Shown here: positions 1-8,547 of the stretch, piece after piece
Position numbering within the stretch: position 1 is the stretch's first letter
Layout: the number at the start of each line of letters is the position of its first letter
NCBI RefSeq assembly: GCF_901709675.1
Contig: NC_051100.1
Coordinates: forward strand, 5,208,001-5,272,000
DNA: 64,000 nt
Source of the DNA: Syngnathus acus
Lineage: Eukaryota; Chordata; Actinopteri; Syngnathiformes; Syngnathidae
Direction: 5' to 3'
Translations under genes and position numbers: made by a program
Notes under the pieces: model-generated
The model's input: the letters and a program-made list of their open reading frames with translations, nothing else
Told to the model about the DNA's origin: nothing
Databases searched by the model: none

Positions 1-1677
1 CAAATATAATAACAGCTGCAGTGACACAGTTTTCCATCAGCTGCTGTCACGTAACGGAGCAGAGCAGATAAGTGGGAGGGGTGTGGCACAGGAGGATGGC
101 GCTGTCCAATTCCATCATCAAAGCACAAATTGCATTTTGCATGCTTTTGTTTTCATGTGTCCATCCACGGCAGACTTTGAAAAGCCAAAGCATCACACTT
201 CACTCTCCACTTCACCCAAAGGAGAAAGCGGACAAGGGGGGAGGCGACATGGTTGCTAAGTAACCTGCTGTAACATTAACATGCAACGACAACAAAAACC
301 TGGTGATAGCACGGAACATCTGCCCGATTACAAAAGATCCTGTCAATACGCTTATCATGTCAAATTTTCCATTGCATGCATTTTCAAAATTGTAATAAAT
401 GTTCCCCGGTTCCTCAGTGTATTTACAGTTTCTCACGAGAGATTACAAATGCTCTAATTAGCATTATGGTTCAAGAAATATTGGACAGGCAGCAAAGAAA
501 CGCCACAAAAACTATACTATGCTTCAAAACACTTTGGTCACCAACAATTTTTGATTTTTTTTAGGCTTTCCTTGGGATGTAAAAGCGTTTTTTGTGGTAG
601 AATGACTCCTGAAATGTTTCATTAATATTCATAACTGTGCAGGGTTCAAGCAAGAGAGGTACTGTGATACTTTGTTTTTCTTACAGCAATATATTCTTAA
701 AAGGAAAAAAAACAAACAAGATGCAGACTGTGACGAACAACACATGATACTTTGCACAAACAGTAACAGTAAAAATAAATAAAATAAATGAATAAATAAA
801 TACATAAATAAATAACACAAAGCTAGAGAGCACAGTAGTAGACACGTTTGACTTCAATGAATTGCATATGACAGGGTCAAACTTGTAGTTCCGGCTCTCG
901 GTGTGACAAGACGGATGGTGGTTGAGCCAGCGGCTACGCAACATGCAAACTGAGCAGCCCTTTCTGTGTAAACACTCTCATGTCATGTTATAAAGCAAGT
1001 GGCTGTGTGTTTTTCACTGCTGTGTTACCAACTGAGTCAATACTTGGAAGCTAAGCAGCTTGTCATCCTCTTGCCATATTAGAATCAAAATGTATTGGAA
1101 GGTTAACTTGTCCAGTCCCAAATTTTGGGCAACCCGATATTTACATAAGGTGACAGTGGGAATTGTGGCAAACACACAAAAAAAGTCTGGTTTTCATCTG
1201 TCCTCAGACCCATTTGATGAATTATTTGTTTGAGGTTAATATTTTATCAAGCCTGTGTAGCGTCATGTTACGCACATCACTTGGACTGAAAACAAAAAAT
1301 CTAGTCTTAACACTGAATGAGAGTGCGGGAACGGTGACTGAGGGAAGTTTGAATTTTTTGGGGGGTAGTTTAATCTGTCTTTCAGAATGTTTTGACAAAT
1401 ATTTTGAATATGAACGTGAAGTGAGGAAATGTAGCAAAATGTGCACAGGGATTTGTATGTTTGTGCGTCTCACGTGTGTCGTGTGACATTTGGTCATGTC
1501 ACATGCTGTTGTTTGTTCTGCTAGAGCATGTCGTTAAACATTCTGTGTCAATAAGAGCAGGGAGTGCTCACATTATATGAGGTATACTACTGTGCTCTAA
1601 CATTAGCTGAGCTACCATCAACTTAAGGCAGTGTTGATATGACATCAATACTGCAAGAAGTGATCAAAACCTTGGAC

Positions 1678-1745
1678 TGGTCACGGGCCAATCGCAGGGC
1701 ACATCTTGACACTCACATTTACATGAGTGGACATTTTTGAGCCTT
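1678..1745 (+). mobile_element. LINE-like interspersed repeat remnant
   Basis: The stretch contains the phrase CCAATCGCAGGGCAC followed by ACTCACATTTAC. This is the diagnostic core of an abundant teleost interspersed repeat, a non-LTR element piece usually found with nearby CATCCATCCATTTTCT and GTGGGAGGAA phrases. A longer copy lies at 50375-50565. Only the core is recognisable here. Family assignment is from memory of the consensus, not from a search. Confidence 0.45.
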
Positions 1746-2428
1746 CACTTGAATTAAACAACGTGCCTTCGAAAAAAAAAAAAAATGCTCCAAGCAGAAA
1801 GGCCAGAGTTACAAATGTCAGAACTTTGGGCTGGTGTGCTGCCATATTTGACACGATTGCCCAATAATCACTGTTACTGCATATTCTCATTTGCTCAAAG
1901 TCTGATCACCATGAAAGTCTGGGACCGAAGACAAGTCTAATCTATCAGAGCTAACAGAATGCAATGATAAATCATCCCATTAAGGTCATTGGTGGGCAAT
2001 AAAGTCATGGATGGGCTCTGCTGGGCATGCAGCACTTAAAGGCTGCTGCTCCTTTGCTGCAGTGACTGTCCCATAAAGAAAAACTGACTCAGAAAAACGC
2101 TTTTGTTGGATCAAATAAGATGAATTTAATAATAAATAGCTGCTGCAGCAGTATCCAACAAAGTCGGACGTGTCATTGAAAGAGTGAGGTTAGGTAATTC
2201 ATAGAATATTAAAAATAACAATAAACACTTGTGAATGATTGTAGTCATGAAAATGTGCTTACCTGTATTTGCTGCCAATAATCCAGTGTTGTGATGTCTC
2301 GTGCAGTCTGCACTGTGCTTGACTGGTTTCTGCCTGCCAGCGTCTTTTTCGCGCGACACACACGCGCCGTGCAGACACACACTCATGCATATATAAATAT
2401 ATATATATATATACCGCACGCAACAAAG

Positions 2429-2460
2429 CCTCGGCTGCGTCAAGCCTCGGCTGCGTCAAG
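2429..2460. repeat. 16-bp tandem duplication
   Basis: The unit CCTCGGCTGCGTCAAG occurs twice back to back, directly after a (TA)n microsatellite. It looks like a recent slippage or duplication product; no function is visible. Confidence 0.8.
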
Positions 2461-2717
2461 TTGCAGTAGAACCTCCAGCCCTTCACAATAAAAGCATTCA
2501 GCTGTTTTAATATGAAAGCTCCAATCAGTTGTCCGGAAGCTGCTAAACGTCAGCTAAATGTCACGAGAACACGTGATTTAATATTTGGGAGTAAAAGAGA
2601 TGATCTCAAAACGGATACGGATTGATTGCCTGTATTTTTAAAATCCGGATTTAGGTATGAAAAGTGACACTGGAGCGCCCTCACGTGGCCATTTGTTCTA
2701 CTTCACTCTATTTAAAT

Positions 2718-2734
2718 GGGGGGGGGGGGGGGGG
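2718..2734. repeat. Poly-G tract (17 bases)
   Basis: An uninterrupted run of 17 G. Similar 14-base G runs occur at 32177-32190 and 57802-57815. Such tracts are length-unstable and hard to sequence, so the exact length is doubtful. Confidence 0.9.
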
Positions 2735-2989
2735 TATGTCAATAAATACAGTTAAAGGATTGGTCCCCTTTCAATCTGCATCGGTTGTTGGATGACTGGA
2801 AATTTGCCCTTTAAAAACTAAAGTCAAGTATTGCCTCCATAATGTTATTATTATTATTTATTATATTATTATTATTTTACTATTGTTTTTGTTATTACTA
2901 TTATTAGTAGGAGTATTAAATTTACATCAATAAATACACAAAAAGCATATTAATGTGCTATTTGGGTTGACACACCGTACGCATTGTAC

Positions 2990-2995
2990 TTTATT
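2990..2995 (-). terminator. pik3ap1: Possible polyadenylation signal of pik3ap1
   Basis: The minus strand reads AATAAA here, about 440 bases downstream of the pik3ap1 stop codon. No canonical AATAAA was seen closer to the stop. The 3' UTR extent is therefore a guess. Confidence 0.35.
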
Positions 2996-3438
2996 TAATT
3001 GAATGTCCTGAAACTCAAAGCCGATTTAATGTGCAATTTATATCTGAAATTCTAACTGGATAAACTCTTCATCACACACACAAACTGAATCCAGATTTAA
3101 CGAAAGAAATTGACCACAGTCCATCACCGCAATCGACGTGGAAGAGGAGGAGCAGAGTTGTTGTGTCTTTGAGGAGGTCTTTGAGGAGGCACCCGGGTCA
3201 GGCAGGAGACATAACGCTCGTGCAACATGCTATCCGACGTGCTGTAAGACAAGATGGCACGTGGGTTGGCTTGATGTTGTAGTCAAGACCATAAAAAAAG
3301 TTCTTTACGACAATCAGTTGAGCTGGTGAGTCGTATCGTTTGGGCCTTGTGTCCTAACACTTCTCCTCATATATTTTTTGGAGTATCCAATGTCATATCA
3401 CTTTGTTTAGTGTCACATTCTTTTTACTGCGCTTATGT

Positions 3439-3552
3439 TCACGGACAAACGGACCTTTGAGAATTGCGCGGAGGAATTCGAGGCGGAATAAGTGGAGCAG
3501 AATCAGGAGGCCGTGGAGGTCTCGGTGGAAGAGGGAGGCTTTCTGAAGAGTC
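3439..3552 (-). CDS. pik3ap1: pik3ap1 exon 16: proline-rich C terminus and stop
   Basis: Acceptor TTTTGTCCTAG, then DSSESLPLPPRPPRPPDSAP, IPPRIPPRNSQRSVCP and TGA. PPRxPPR-type motifs match the PPRVPPR tail of human BCAP, which binds SH3 domains. The tail is about 20 residues shorter than in human. Confidence 0.9.
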   Translation of the reverse strand, partial: DSSESLPLPPRPPRPPDSAPLIPPRIPPRNSQRSVCP

Positions 3553-6500
3553 CTAGGACAAAATAAAATACTGGTCTTGTAATTCTGACACAGATAAACA
3601 CAATCAAAACACAACACTTTCCAGGCTTACCTCTAAATCAGGCTCTGGGCCGCTGCTGTAGCTTAAGTTGCTATGAGTGCTGAGTCTGTTGCTTTCAGTA
3701 CCTCGTAAAGGAAAACACATTATGTTGGTAGATCCACATACACAATAAATGAAAATCCAATCAAATAAAAGCAACATAAAAAAAATTCAGCATTTAAAAA
3801 TATATCCAAACTATTTTTTTTAATTCTAATAATATAAACTATTTTTAAAATTTTTTAATAATATATTAAATCATTTTATTTAATTCAGAGCAGACTCACT
3901 GGATGTACTGGATGTACTCCCGGTCTTCCAACTTCCTCTTTGGATCGGCTGAGCTACTGAGGAGGACGGGAGCAGCGTTCTGGGCGTGGAGTCGTATACA
4001 GCGCACTCCAATGTTACGGTGGCTCCCCAAAAGGAATTTCTCTGCAGTGGAGCGCTTATCTCGTAGTCTGCTCGGTGACACACAATATCATACGCTAGTT
4101 GTAACCAAATGATGACTTTATTCTAATCCCCATGAAGACACAACAAACATGTTACCAAGTTCCTTCCCTGACTTGTCTCTCTCATTGTGACGCCTGTTGA
4201 TGCTTGCTCTTAGTTTTTTCAGATTCTCCTGAGGGAAGAAAAAATTATAATTCAGGAGATGCACTCGCTGACTGTTAATTAGCATTTTGCACATAGTGAG
4301 CGTTTTACCTGTTGATAGCGCACTGAGCTTGCTCTGCTGTCATGGTCCAGCTGCCAAGCTTTGAATTCCCGGACAGCTTCATCCACGGTAATTTGACCTA
4401 CTTTGACCTTCTCCTGCAGGGTTATGAGTTGTCTCTGACCAGGTGTCTTCATCCCGGCAAATAAGTCATACACAGGTGGGGGGTCCGTCGCAGACTGAAC
4501 TGCAGATCATCATCATAAATTCAAACTCAATGGAGATCGAACAGCAGATTATATTTGACGTCGGAAAATTTACAGTCTGGTTACCTTCCTGATTTGAAGT
4601 TTCCGTCGTTTGACTTTGGGACGTCGCTTTATCTGAAAATACTGTCACAAGTACAGAGTTAGTTGCGTACTCCAGGAGCAAAACTGCAGTAGGTGTCATG
4701 GTTCACTGTGAAGTACTACCTCTTGAAATATAAGTGACAGGCCTTTCGGGGTCAGGCTTCATTTCAGGTCTCGGGATCGGGGCCGGCGGTCGGGAAAGGA
4801 CTGCTGCGTTGTGGCAATTATTTTCATCCAAAGTATCATAAATATCTTCACTCAAGAGGTCGTATGGGTCAAACTCATGATCAGTTCCATCCGGGTCATT
4901 GGACTCCATTTTGCCTCCATTAGGTGGTTCTCTTTCATCCTGGACTATAACGTTGTGAGGTTTCGCTGAAAGTAAAAACTTTTTTTTTAATTTTGCATTA
5001 TTGCCATTCCAGAATGTCGTTTTTGACGGTTGTTCACCTTGAAAAAACGTCCTCAACATCACATCATCTGGAGTTTCCACGGCGGCATTCATCACTTCAT
5101 CTACAGGCACAGAGGCAACATCATCAGCTTTACAATCTTTCTCCAAAAATTCATAATTTGACTAATATGAAGAAAATATATGAAATAAAGAATGTAATCA
5201 CATAGATCGTCTGCACACTCGGGGTTTATTCCCAGCATTGAGACATACATGTCGCTGGCATAACCTGAGCTCGTTTTGGTTGACATGTCTTCATAGTCGT
5301 CTGTACTCTCTTCTGGATCATCAGATTTTAGCATATCTGCAGTCAGCTCCATTTGTTAGGAAACAAGATATGGTCAAATTTCAACTCTTGACATGCCAAT
5401 TAACAGACTATGATAATGATGGACTTACAACAACTTCATCAATAAACTCTCGGAGATCTGGGAAGCCATTCTTTTCCGCCAACGTGTTTGGATAATCTCC
5501 ATTTTTGTTCATCACGCTGTAAGCTTGCAACGCCCCGGGAATCTGAAGTAGAATGCTCGTCAACTTCTTCAGACCATACTTTGCAGCAAAATGGAGCAAC
5601 GTTGGAAGTTCCTCATTGCGCTTATCTAAAGGAGACAGTCAAATGTCAAGTGATAGATACTGAACTGAATTTTTTTCAGTCTAGATCAGAGATGCGTTGT
5701 TTTTTTTTAAATTATTTGTTAATTGTTATTAAAATTATATTTGCTGGTACATAGTTTGTGTAGCCACAAACTAGTATATTTCACAACTCTTCAACTTTCA
5801 TTGCAAATGACATTTTTTGCATCATATATAATTAGACAGACCATTATGAAAATGGCTTGTATTCTGCTTGGGGGACAGCAGTTGGAGCGAGGATTTGCGC
5901 CCCCTTGTGGTTACTTGCCCCTCCTCCCCTAAAAAAAGATTAACAAGAATAGTTCTGCTGCACTCACATGTCGTCATATTGTTCTCCTCTATCTGCCCAA
6001 TCCCAAACAGCTGAAGACATGCTGGCATCTTGGATTTTATTGAGTCAGTTAAAATGTTGTCCAAAAACTCAACTGAATTGGACATCAAATTGAAGGCCTT
6101 GCAGAAAAAAAACCAGGATAAATATCAAAACCTAGGAAATTAGCATGGGGACTCAATAAATAATACAATGTCTCACCTGGCAGAGGAAATTTATGGGATC
6201 GGCAGCATTTTCAAGACAGCGGCTGACTTCTCCCATGTTGGTATAATATGTAACACACTTCAAGCTTATACGTGATTGCTTCGAGCACAAGGTGAGTGAT
6301 ATCTCACCTGCGGGCATTTCTGGGAAGTAAAATAAAGCCCATAAATTTGAGTAGAGAAGTAGTATGTTCAAAACGTATTTATTTTCCACTGATCACTACT
6401 TTCTGTGGAAAATTCCAAAATACTTACCTGGTGCGGTTAGACTTATTGTGTAGTCATTCACAACGGTGCATGGAAAATATTCTGGTGCGTTATTTCTAGA

Positions 6501-8184
6501 AGAAAACTCCACTTGTGGTGATGAGAGACCCACTAATTTATCATTGAAGATGATAAAAATACGTTCCTGTGCCTGAACAACAAACATCAATGGAGCACGT
6601 ACGACACATCTTTGGTGTCGTGATGTCATGAGCGCACACTTACCCCACACGGAAGTCGGGTTGGTTGAACAGTGAGGCAGTTGAGGTGTGAATGTGGGCT
6701 CATTTCCTTGCTTACTGAAAGTCCCGTGGTTGCATGTTCATCATCTTTTGAGGTTTTTTTTTGCCGACCTCCTTCCTGATATCACTTGACCTAAACAAAC
6801 AGCAACAATGAAGATAATAATAAAAAAAAACAACAACAACCAGAATACAAAGCCTACTGTTAGAAACTGTCTCCAAAATGGAAGAGACATAGAGAGCAGG
6901 GTCATCCTCAGCATGCAGTTTCTTCCAACTTGACCAGTCTTCAAAGTGATCAGCTGTGAGTACGTCTTCTTCAGTCACACCACACAACAGCGCCACCACT
7001 CTGTGCGATGGCTGGAGCAGCACCTGAAGGCTTCCGCTCAGCTCAGGCTCGGACATTAAGTCTATGAATCCTCCGGTGAGGAGCAGCACGATGCATTTGA
7101 AATTGTGGAGATTTTTTTTAAAGTTGGAACCATGGAGCTGATCAGCTGAGGAGATGGTATAAAGTAAAATGGAGCTCTTGTGGAACTTCTTGGAGCTCTT
7201 TCGCATGATCTGCTGCAAATATGTTGCCCATTCCTGTGCGTCAACAGTGTGCAGAATTAGCACCTCGTGGTTTGAGAGGGCTGTGGAATTAACTGTAAAA
7301 AATACAAATAGTATATTTGAAATTATTACTATATATATAAATTCTTATGTTATTACACAAGCACAGTAAAGTATAATTTTATTTAGCGCAAATTAGCATG
7401 ACTCTGAATGATACATACTTATCACACTAATTTTATCATTACACCTGAATATATGTTTTTATTTTTTTTAAAAGGAGCATATCATTTATCATTTCACGAG
7501 AAAATAATAAAATAAATAAAGATGCTGAAACTCTATAATGTGGCTAAACCATGTAAAATTAGCAATCCGTGTAATCATCCCAAATATTATGCTAATGATG
7601 CGACACTAGCTATATTATGCGTTCATTTCCATGTAACCGCCGCTAATGTTTATCGTGTTAATGCTCGACAACATACCGGCTGTCCGGCTGCGGAATGTCA
7701 AGGTGAATGTGGTTTGAGCATGAATGTCCAAACTGTTGGCTATTTCAGTGCAGAGAGTCAGTCCACAAGGATTTGTACAAACACTGCACTGTGTCAACAG
7801 CAGTCAGAGTAATTTAGTTTGACTCATTAAAGTGTTTAATCAGGTCAAGTTCACCTCTGCGCTTGCTTACTGGGGAAGAAACCCAAGACGAGTAATCATC
7901 TTCATCACAGTTTGCGCTGACGGCAGTGCCGAGAGGGCTGACATGTTATTTATTAATGGGCCGCTGCCATCAACAGATTATTATTGAACCCCAAAGCAGG
8001 GCTCAAAGTTCTTCCTCATTTGTTGCGCTCATACAGAAAGATTAGCGATGAAAAGAATCTTTTTTTTGAATTAATCACACTCTATCAAAATCACATTTAA
8101 CAACAAAAAGATGAATTAGACATAGAGTTATGATTGAAAGAGTACTAATTTACCTGAGTTCCCACAAGAGATTTGCTCTTCCAT
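3439..8184 (-). CDS. pik3ap1: pik3ap1: B-cell PI3-kinase adaptor (BCAP), 16 coding exons
   Basis: Cytoplasmic adaptor that links B-cell receptor and Toll-like receptor signalling to PI3-kinase through phosphorylated YxxM motifs. Exons in transcription order: 8154-8184, 6858-7292, 6644-6790, 6428-6572, 6177-6319, 5968-6097, 5429-5625, 5202-5346, 5038-5136, 4720-4965, 4585-4632, 4309-4499, 4156-4228, 3900-4067, 3631-3701, 3439-3552. Domains: TIR-like (about 20-150), DBB (about 175-310), ankyrin-like (about 350-409), conserved FAGMKTPGQRQLITLQE block, proline-rich tail. The exons sum to 2383 bases, one more than 794 codons; removing one base in exon 3 gives a 793-residue protein, close to the 805 residues of human BCAP. 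The WKTGSTSSTSS motif and tail fit BCAP better than its paralogue BANK1. Start chosen at 8184: A at -3 and G at +4, no alternative seen. The extra base in exon 3 and the exon 8/9 boundary are uncertain. Confidence 0.92.
3631..3701 (-). CDS. pik3ap1: pik3ap1 exon 15
   Basis: Acceptor TTTACGAG, then TESNRLSTHSNLSYSSGPEP, matching TSNRSSTRSLLSVSSGMEG of human BCAP. A serine-rich linker, probably phosphorylated. Donor GAG|GTAAGC, phase 0. Confidence 0.88.
3900..4067 (-). CDS. pik3ap1: pik3ap1 exon 14
   Basis: Acceptor CGAGCAG, then DYEISAPLQRNSFWGATVTL, CAVYDSTPR and WKTGSTSSTSS. These follow DLEITVPI, GVYESGPR and WKTDSTSSTASS of human BCAP, which helps separate BCAP from BANK1. Donor CCA|GTGAGT, phase 1. 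Confidence 0.92.
4156..4228 (-). CDS. pik3ap1: pik3ap1 exon 13: basic helical segment
   Basis: Acceptor TTCTTCCCTCAG, then ENLKKLRASINRRHNERDKS, matching ENLKRLRDSITRRQREKQKS of human BCAP. Rich in basic and heptad-spaced leucine/isoleucine residues, part of the predicted coiled coil. Donor G|GTAACA, phase 1. Confidence 0.92.
4309..4499 (-). CDS. pik3ap1: pik3ap1 exon 12: conserved FAGMKTPGQRQLITLQE block
   Basis: Acceptor CTGCAG, chosen because only this one keeps phase 1. Encodes VYDLFAGMKTPGQRQLITLQ, then DEAVREFKAWQLDHDSRASS and VRYQQ, nearly identical to human BCAP (YDPFAGMKTPGQRQLITLQE, DEAVLHFKEWQL, FRFQQ). Donor CAG|GTAAAA, phase 0. Confidence 0.95.
4585..4632 (-). CDS. pik3ap1: pik3ap1 exon 11 (small linker exon)
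   Basis: A 48-base exon between TATTTTCAG and G|GTAACC, phase 1 on both sides, encoding DKATSQSQTTETSNQE. The segment is poorly conserved, as is the matching part of mammalian BCAP. Support comes from good splice sites and matching phases. Confidence 0.7.
4720..4965 (-). CDS. pik3ap1: pik3ap1 exon 10: acidic and proline motif segment
   Basis: Acceptor TTTTTACTTTCAG, then AKPHNVIVQDEREPPNGG, FDPYDLLSEDIYDTLDENN and SRPPAPIPRPEMKP, aligning with EEDVYHTVDDDEAF and SRPPVPVPRPE of human BCAP. It carries two candidate phosphotyrosines (PYDLL, IYDTL) and an SH3-type proline motif. The 72-base intron before it has no stop in frame, so retained and spliced forms are both open. Confidence 0.85.
5038..5136 (-). 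CDS. pik3ap1: pik3ap1 exon 9
   Basis: Encodes CKADDVASVPVDEVMNAAVE and PDDVMLRTFFQ, then CAAG|GTGAAC. The 5' boundary is uncertain. The nearest AG after a polypyrimidine tract (TTCATATTAG) would give a 40-base intron and a stop. AAAG just before 5136 gives a 65-base intron and keeps a tyrosine after DDL; a later AAAG (exon start about 5127) gives 74 bases. MLRTFFQ aligns with MIRKFLEG of human BCAP. Confidence 0.65.
5202..5346 (-). CDS. pik3ap1: pik3ap1 exon 8: tyrosine motif segment
   Basis: Encodes LTADMLKSDDPEESTDDYEDM, then SDMYVSMLGINPECADDL. YEDM (about 427) and YVSM (about 443) are two further YxxM PI3-kinase docking motifs, in a serine/acid-rich region as in human BCAP. Acceptor is GGAG, chosen because DMLKS aligns with the family. 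The donor CTAT|GTGATT is weak. Confidence 0.85.
5429..5625 (-). CDS. pik3ap1: pik3ap1 exon 7: ankyrin-like repeats
   Basis: Acceptor CTCCTTTAG. Encodes EELPTLLHFAAKYGLKKLT, GALQAYSVMNKNGDYPN and AEKNGFPDLREFIDE, nearly identical to human BCAP. This is the best-conserved part of the protein and forms the ankyrin-like module (about residues 350-409). Donor is GTAAGT, phase 0. Confidence 0.95.
5968..6097 (-). CDS. pik3ap1: pik3ap1 exon 6
   Basis: Acceptor CTGCAAG, then AFNLMSNSVEFLDNIL and LQLFGIGQIEENNMTT, equivalent to the human segment ending LHLFGINQLEEEDMMT. It links the DBB domain to the ankyrin-like repeats. Donor CAT|GTGAGT, phase 1. Confidence 0.9.
6177..6319 (-). CDS. pik3ap1: pik3ap1 exon 5: DBB domain, second half, first YxxM
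   Basis: Acceptor TTCCCAG, then EMPAGEISLTLCSKQ and CVTYYTNMGEVSRCLENAA, matching SYYTDMEEIGNLLSNAA of human BCAP. YTNM (about residue 278) is a YxxM motif, the docking site for the SH2 domains of PI3-kinase p85 once phosphorylated. The exon ends DPINFLCQ|GTGAGA in phase 0. Confidence 0.93.
6428..6572 (-). CDS. pik3ap1: pik3ap1 exon 4: DBB domain, first half
   Basis: Acceptor TTGTTCAG, phase 0, encoding AQERIFIIFNDKL, then NDYTISLTAPG. These align with AETTVYVIVRCKL and NEYTISVKAPN in human BCAP. The DBB (Dof/BCAP/BANK1) region is an Ig-like transcription-factor fold thought to mediate dimerisation. The donor is a perfect GTAAGT, phase 1. Confidence 0.92.
6644..6790 (-). CDS. pik3ap1: pik3ap1 exon 3, with one-base frame discrepancy
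   Basis: The 67-base intron before it ends in a strong pyrimidine tract and TTTAG. Entered in phase 1 from exon 2, the frame hits a TGA after about 16 codons. Moved by one base within a run of nine A (sense strand, about 6754-6762), it reads SKDDEHATTGLSVSKEM and then LTVQPTRLPCG, which matches NLMVVQPDRIRCG of human BCAP at the start of the DBB domain. The exon ends in phase 0 at a perfect GTAAGT. Either one A is extra, or a weak downstream acceptor (GGAG or GAAG just after) is used. Confidence 0.8.
6858..7292 (-). CDS. pik3ap1: pik3ap1 exon 2: TIR-like domain
   Basis: Acceptor TTTTACAG, then about 145 codons. The strand-initial block EVLILHTVDAQEWATYL matches the start of the BCAP/BANK1 TIR-like domain. 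The exon ends with PSHRVVALLCGV and the acidic DDPALYV segment, equivalent to PHRVVRLLCGV and DDEPETYV in human BCAP. In the family this domain supports association with MyD88/TIRAP and dampens Toll-like receptor signalling. The donor is AACA|GTAGGC (phase 1), not a strong match to consensus. Confidence 0.92.
8154..8184 (-). CDS. pik3ap1: pik3ap1 exon 1 (start codon)
   Basis: ATG in a good Kozak context (AACCATGG) encodes MEEQISCGNS, then a donor reading CAG|GTAAAT, ending in phase 1. It joins exon 2 across an 861-base intron, the longest in the gene. The N-terminal tail before the TIR-like domain is not conserved in the family, so this exon rests on its splice phase and position rather than on homology. 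Confidence 0.65.
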
Positions 8185-8400
8185 GGTTATGGTGTCTTAA
8201 AGGTGTTTAATATCAGTTCACAAGGAACATCGTTCAAAGAATAGAGTCTTTTGATTCCCCTTCAAAAAAGCAAATCCAACGAGCTCCTCAAACAAGAATA
8301 CGTTAGCTTTCACTGCTCTATCAATAGCAACATTGAGTTTCCTGATTTCACCCTCACTTCCTGAAACTGTTGAAGAAGTGAGAAACACAGCACACTCACT
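8185..8400 (-). promoter_or_regulatory. pik3ap1: Upstream region of pik3ap1 with an ETS/PU.1-like site
   Basis: No TATA box is obvious. On the minus strand AGGAAGTGAGG at about 8353-8363 fits an ETS/PU.1 site, about 170 bases upstream of the ATG, and GAAGTGAGAAAC (plus strand, about 8374-8385) resembles an ETS-IRF composite. BCAP is expressed in B and myeloid cells, where PU.1 and IRF factors act, so the sites make sense, but short motifs occur by chance. Confidence 0.3.
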
Positions 8401-8435
8401 CAAATGTGCAGCAACAGCCTCGTCATCTGGAGGCC

Positions 8436-8484
8436 TCACACACACACACACACACACGCACACACACATACACACACACACACG

Positions 8485-8546
<62 letters not shown>

Positions 8547-8547
8547 A
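8436..8547. repeat. (CA)n/(TA)n compound microsatellite
   Basis: About 70 bases of nearly pure CA followed by about 38 bases of TA. Lies about 250 bases upstream of the pik3ap1 start codon and limits how far a compact promoter can extend. Open frames through it are artefacts. Confidence 0.95.

Larger units (their letters stand above)
1..3438. other. Intergenic DNA left of pik3ap1
   Basis: No coding exon could be supported here. Open frames of 60-107 codons occur but show no recognisable domain, and opposite-strand frames of similar length overlap. The stretch holds a LINE-like remnant near 1678-1745, a short (TA)n tract near 2390-2412, a 16-bp tandem duplication near 2429-2460, a 17-base G run at 2718-2734, an ATT-rich microsatellite near 2847-2910, and the 3' flank of the minus-strand pik3ap1 gene above about 2990. 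Confidence 0.7.

Noticed and set aside
1163-1497. A 107-codon frame (plus) overlapping a 91-codon frame (minus).
   Set aside because: Neither translation shows a domain, and overlap of two long frames on opposite strands suggests chance. No splice sites or promoter support either.
3439-8184. Assignment of the minus-strand gene to BANK1 rather than BCAP.
   Set aside because: BANK1 shares the TIR-like, DBB and ankyrin parts, but the WKTGSTSSTSS segment, the PPRxPPR tail and the overall length fit BCAP better.
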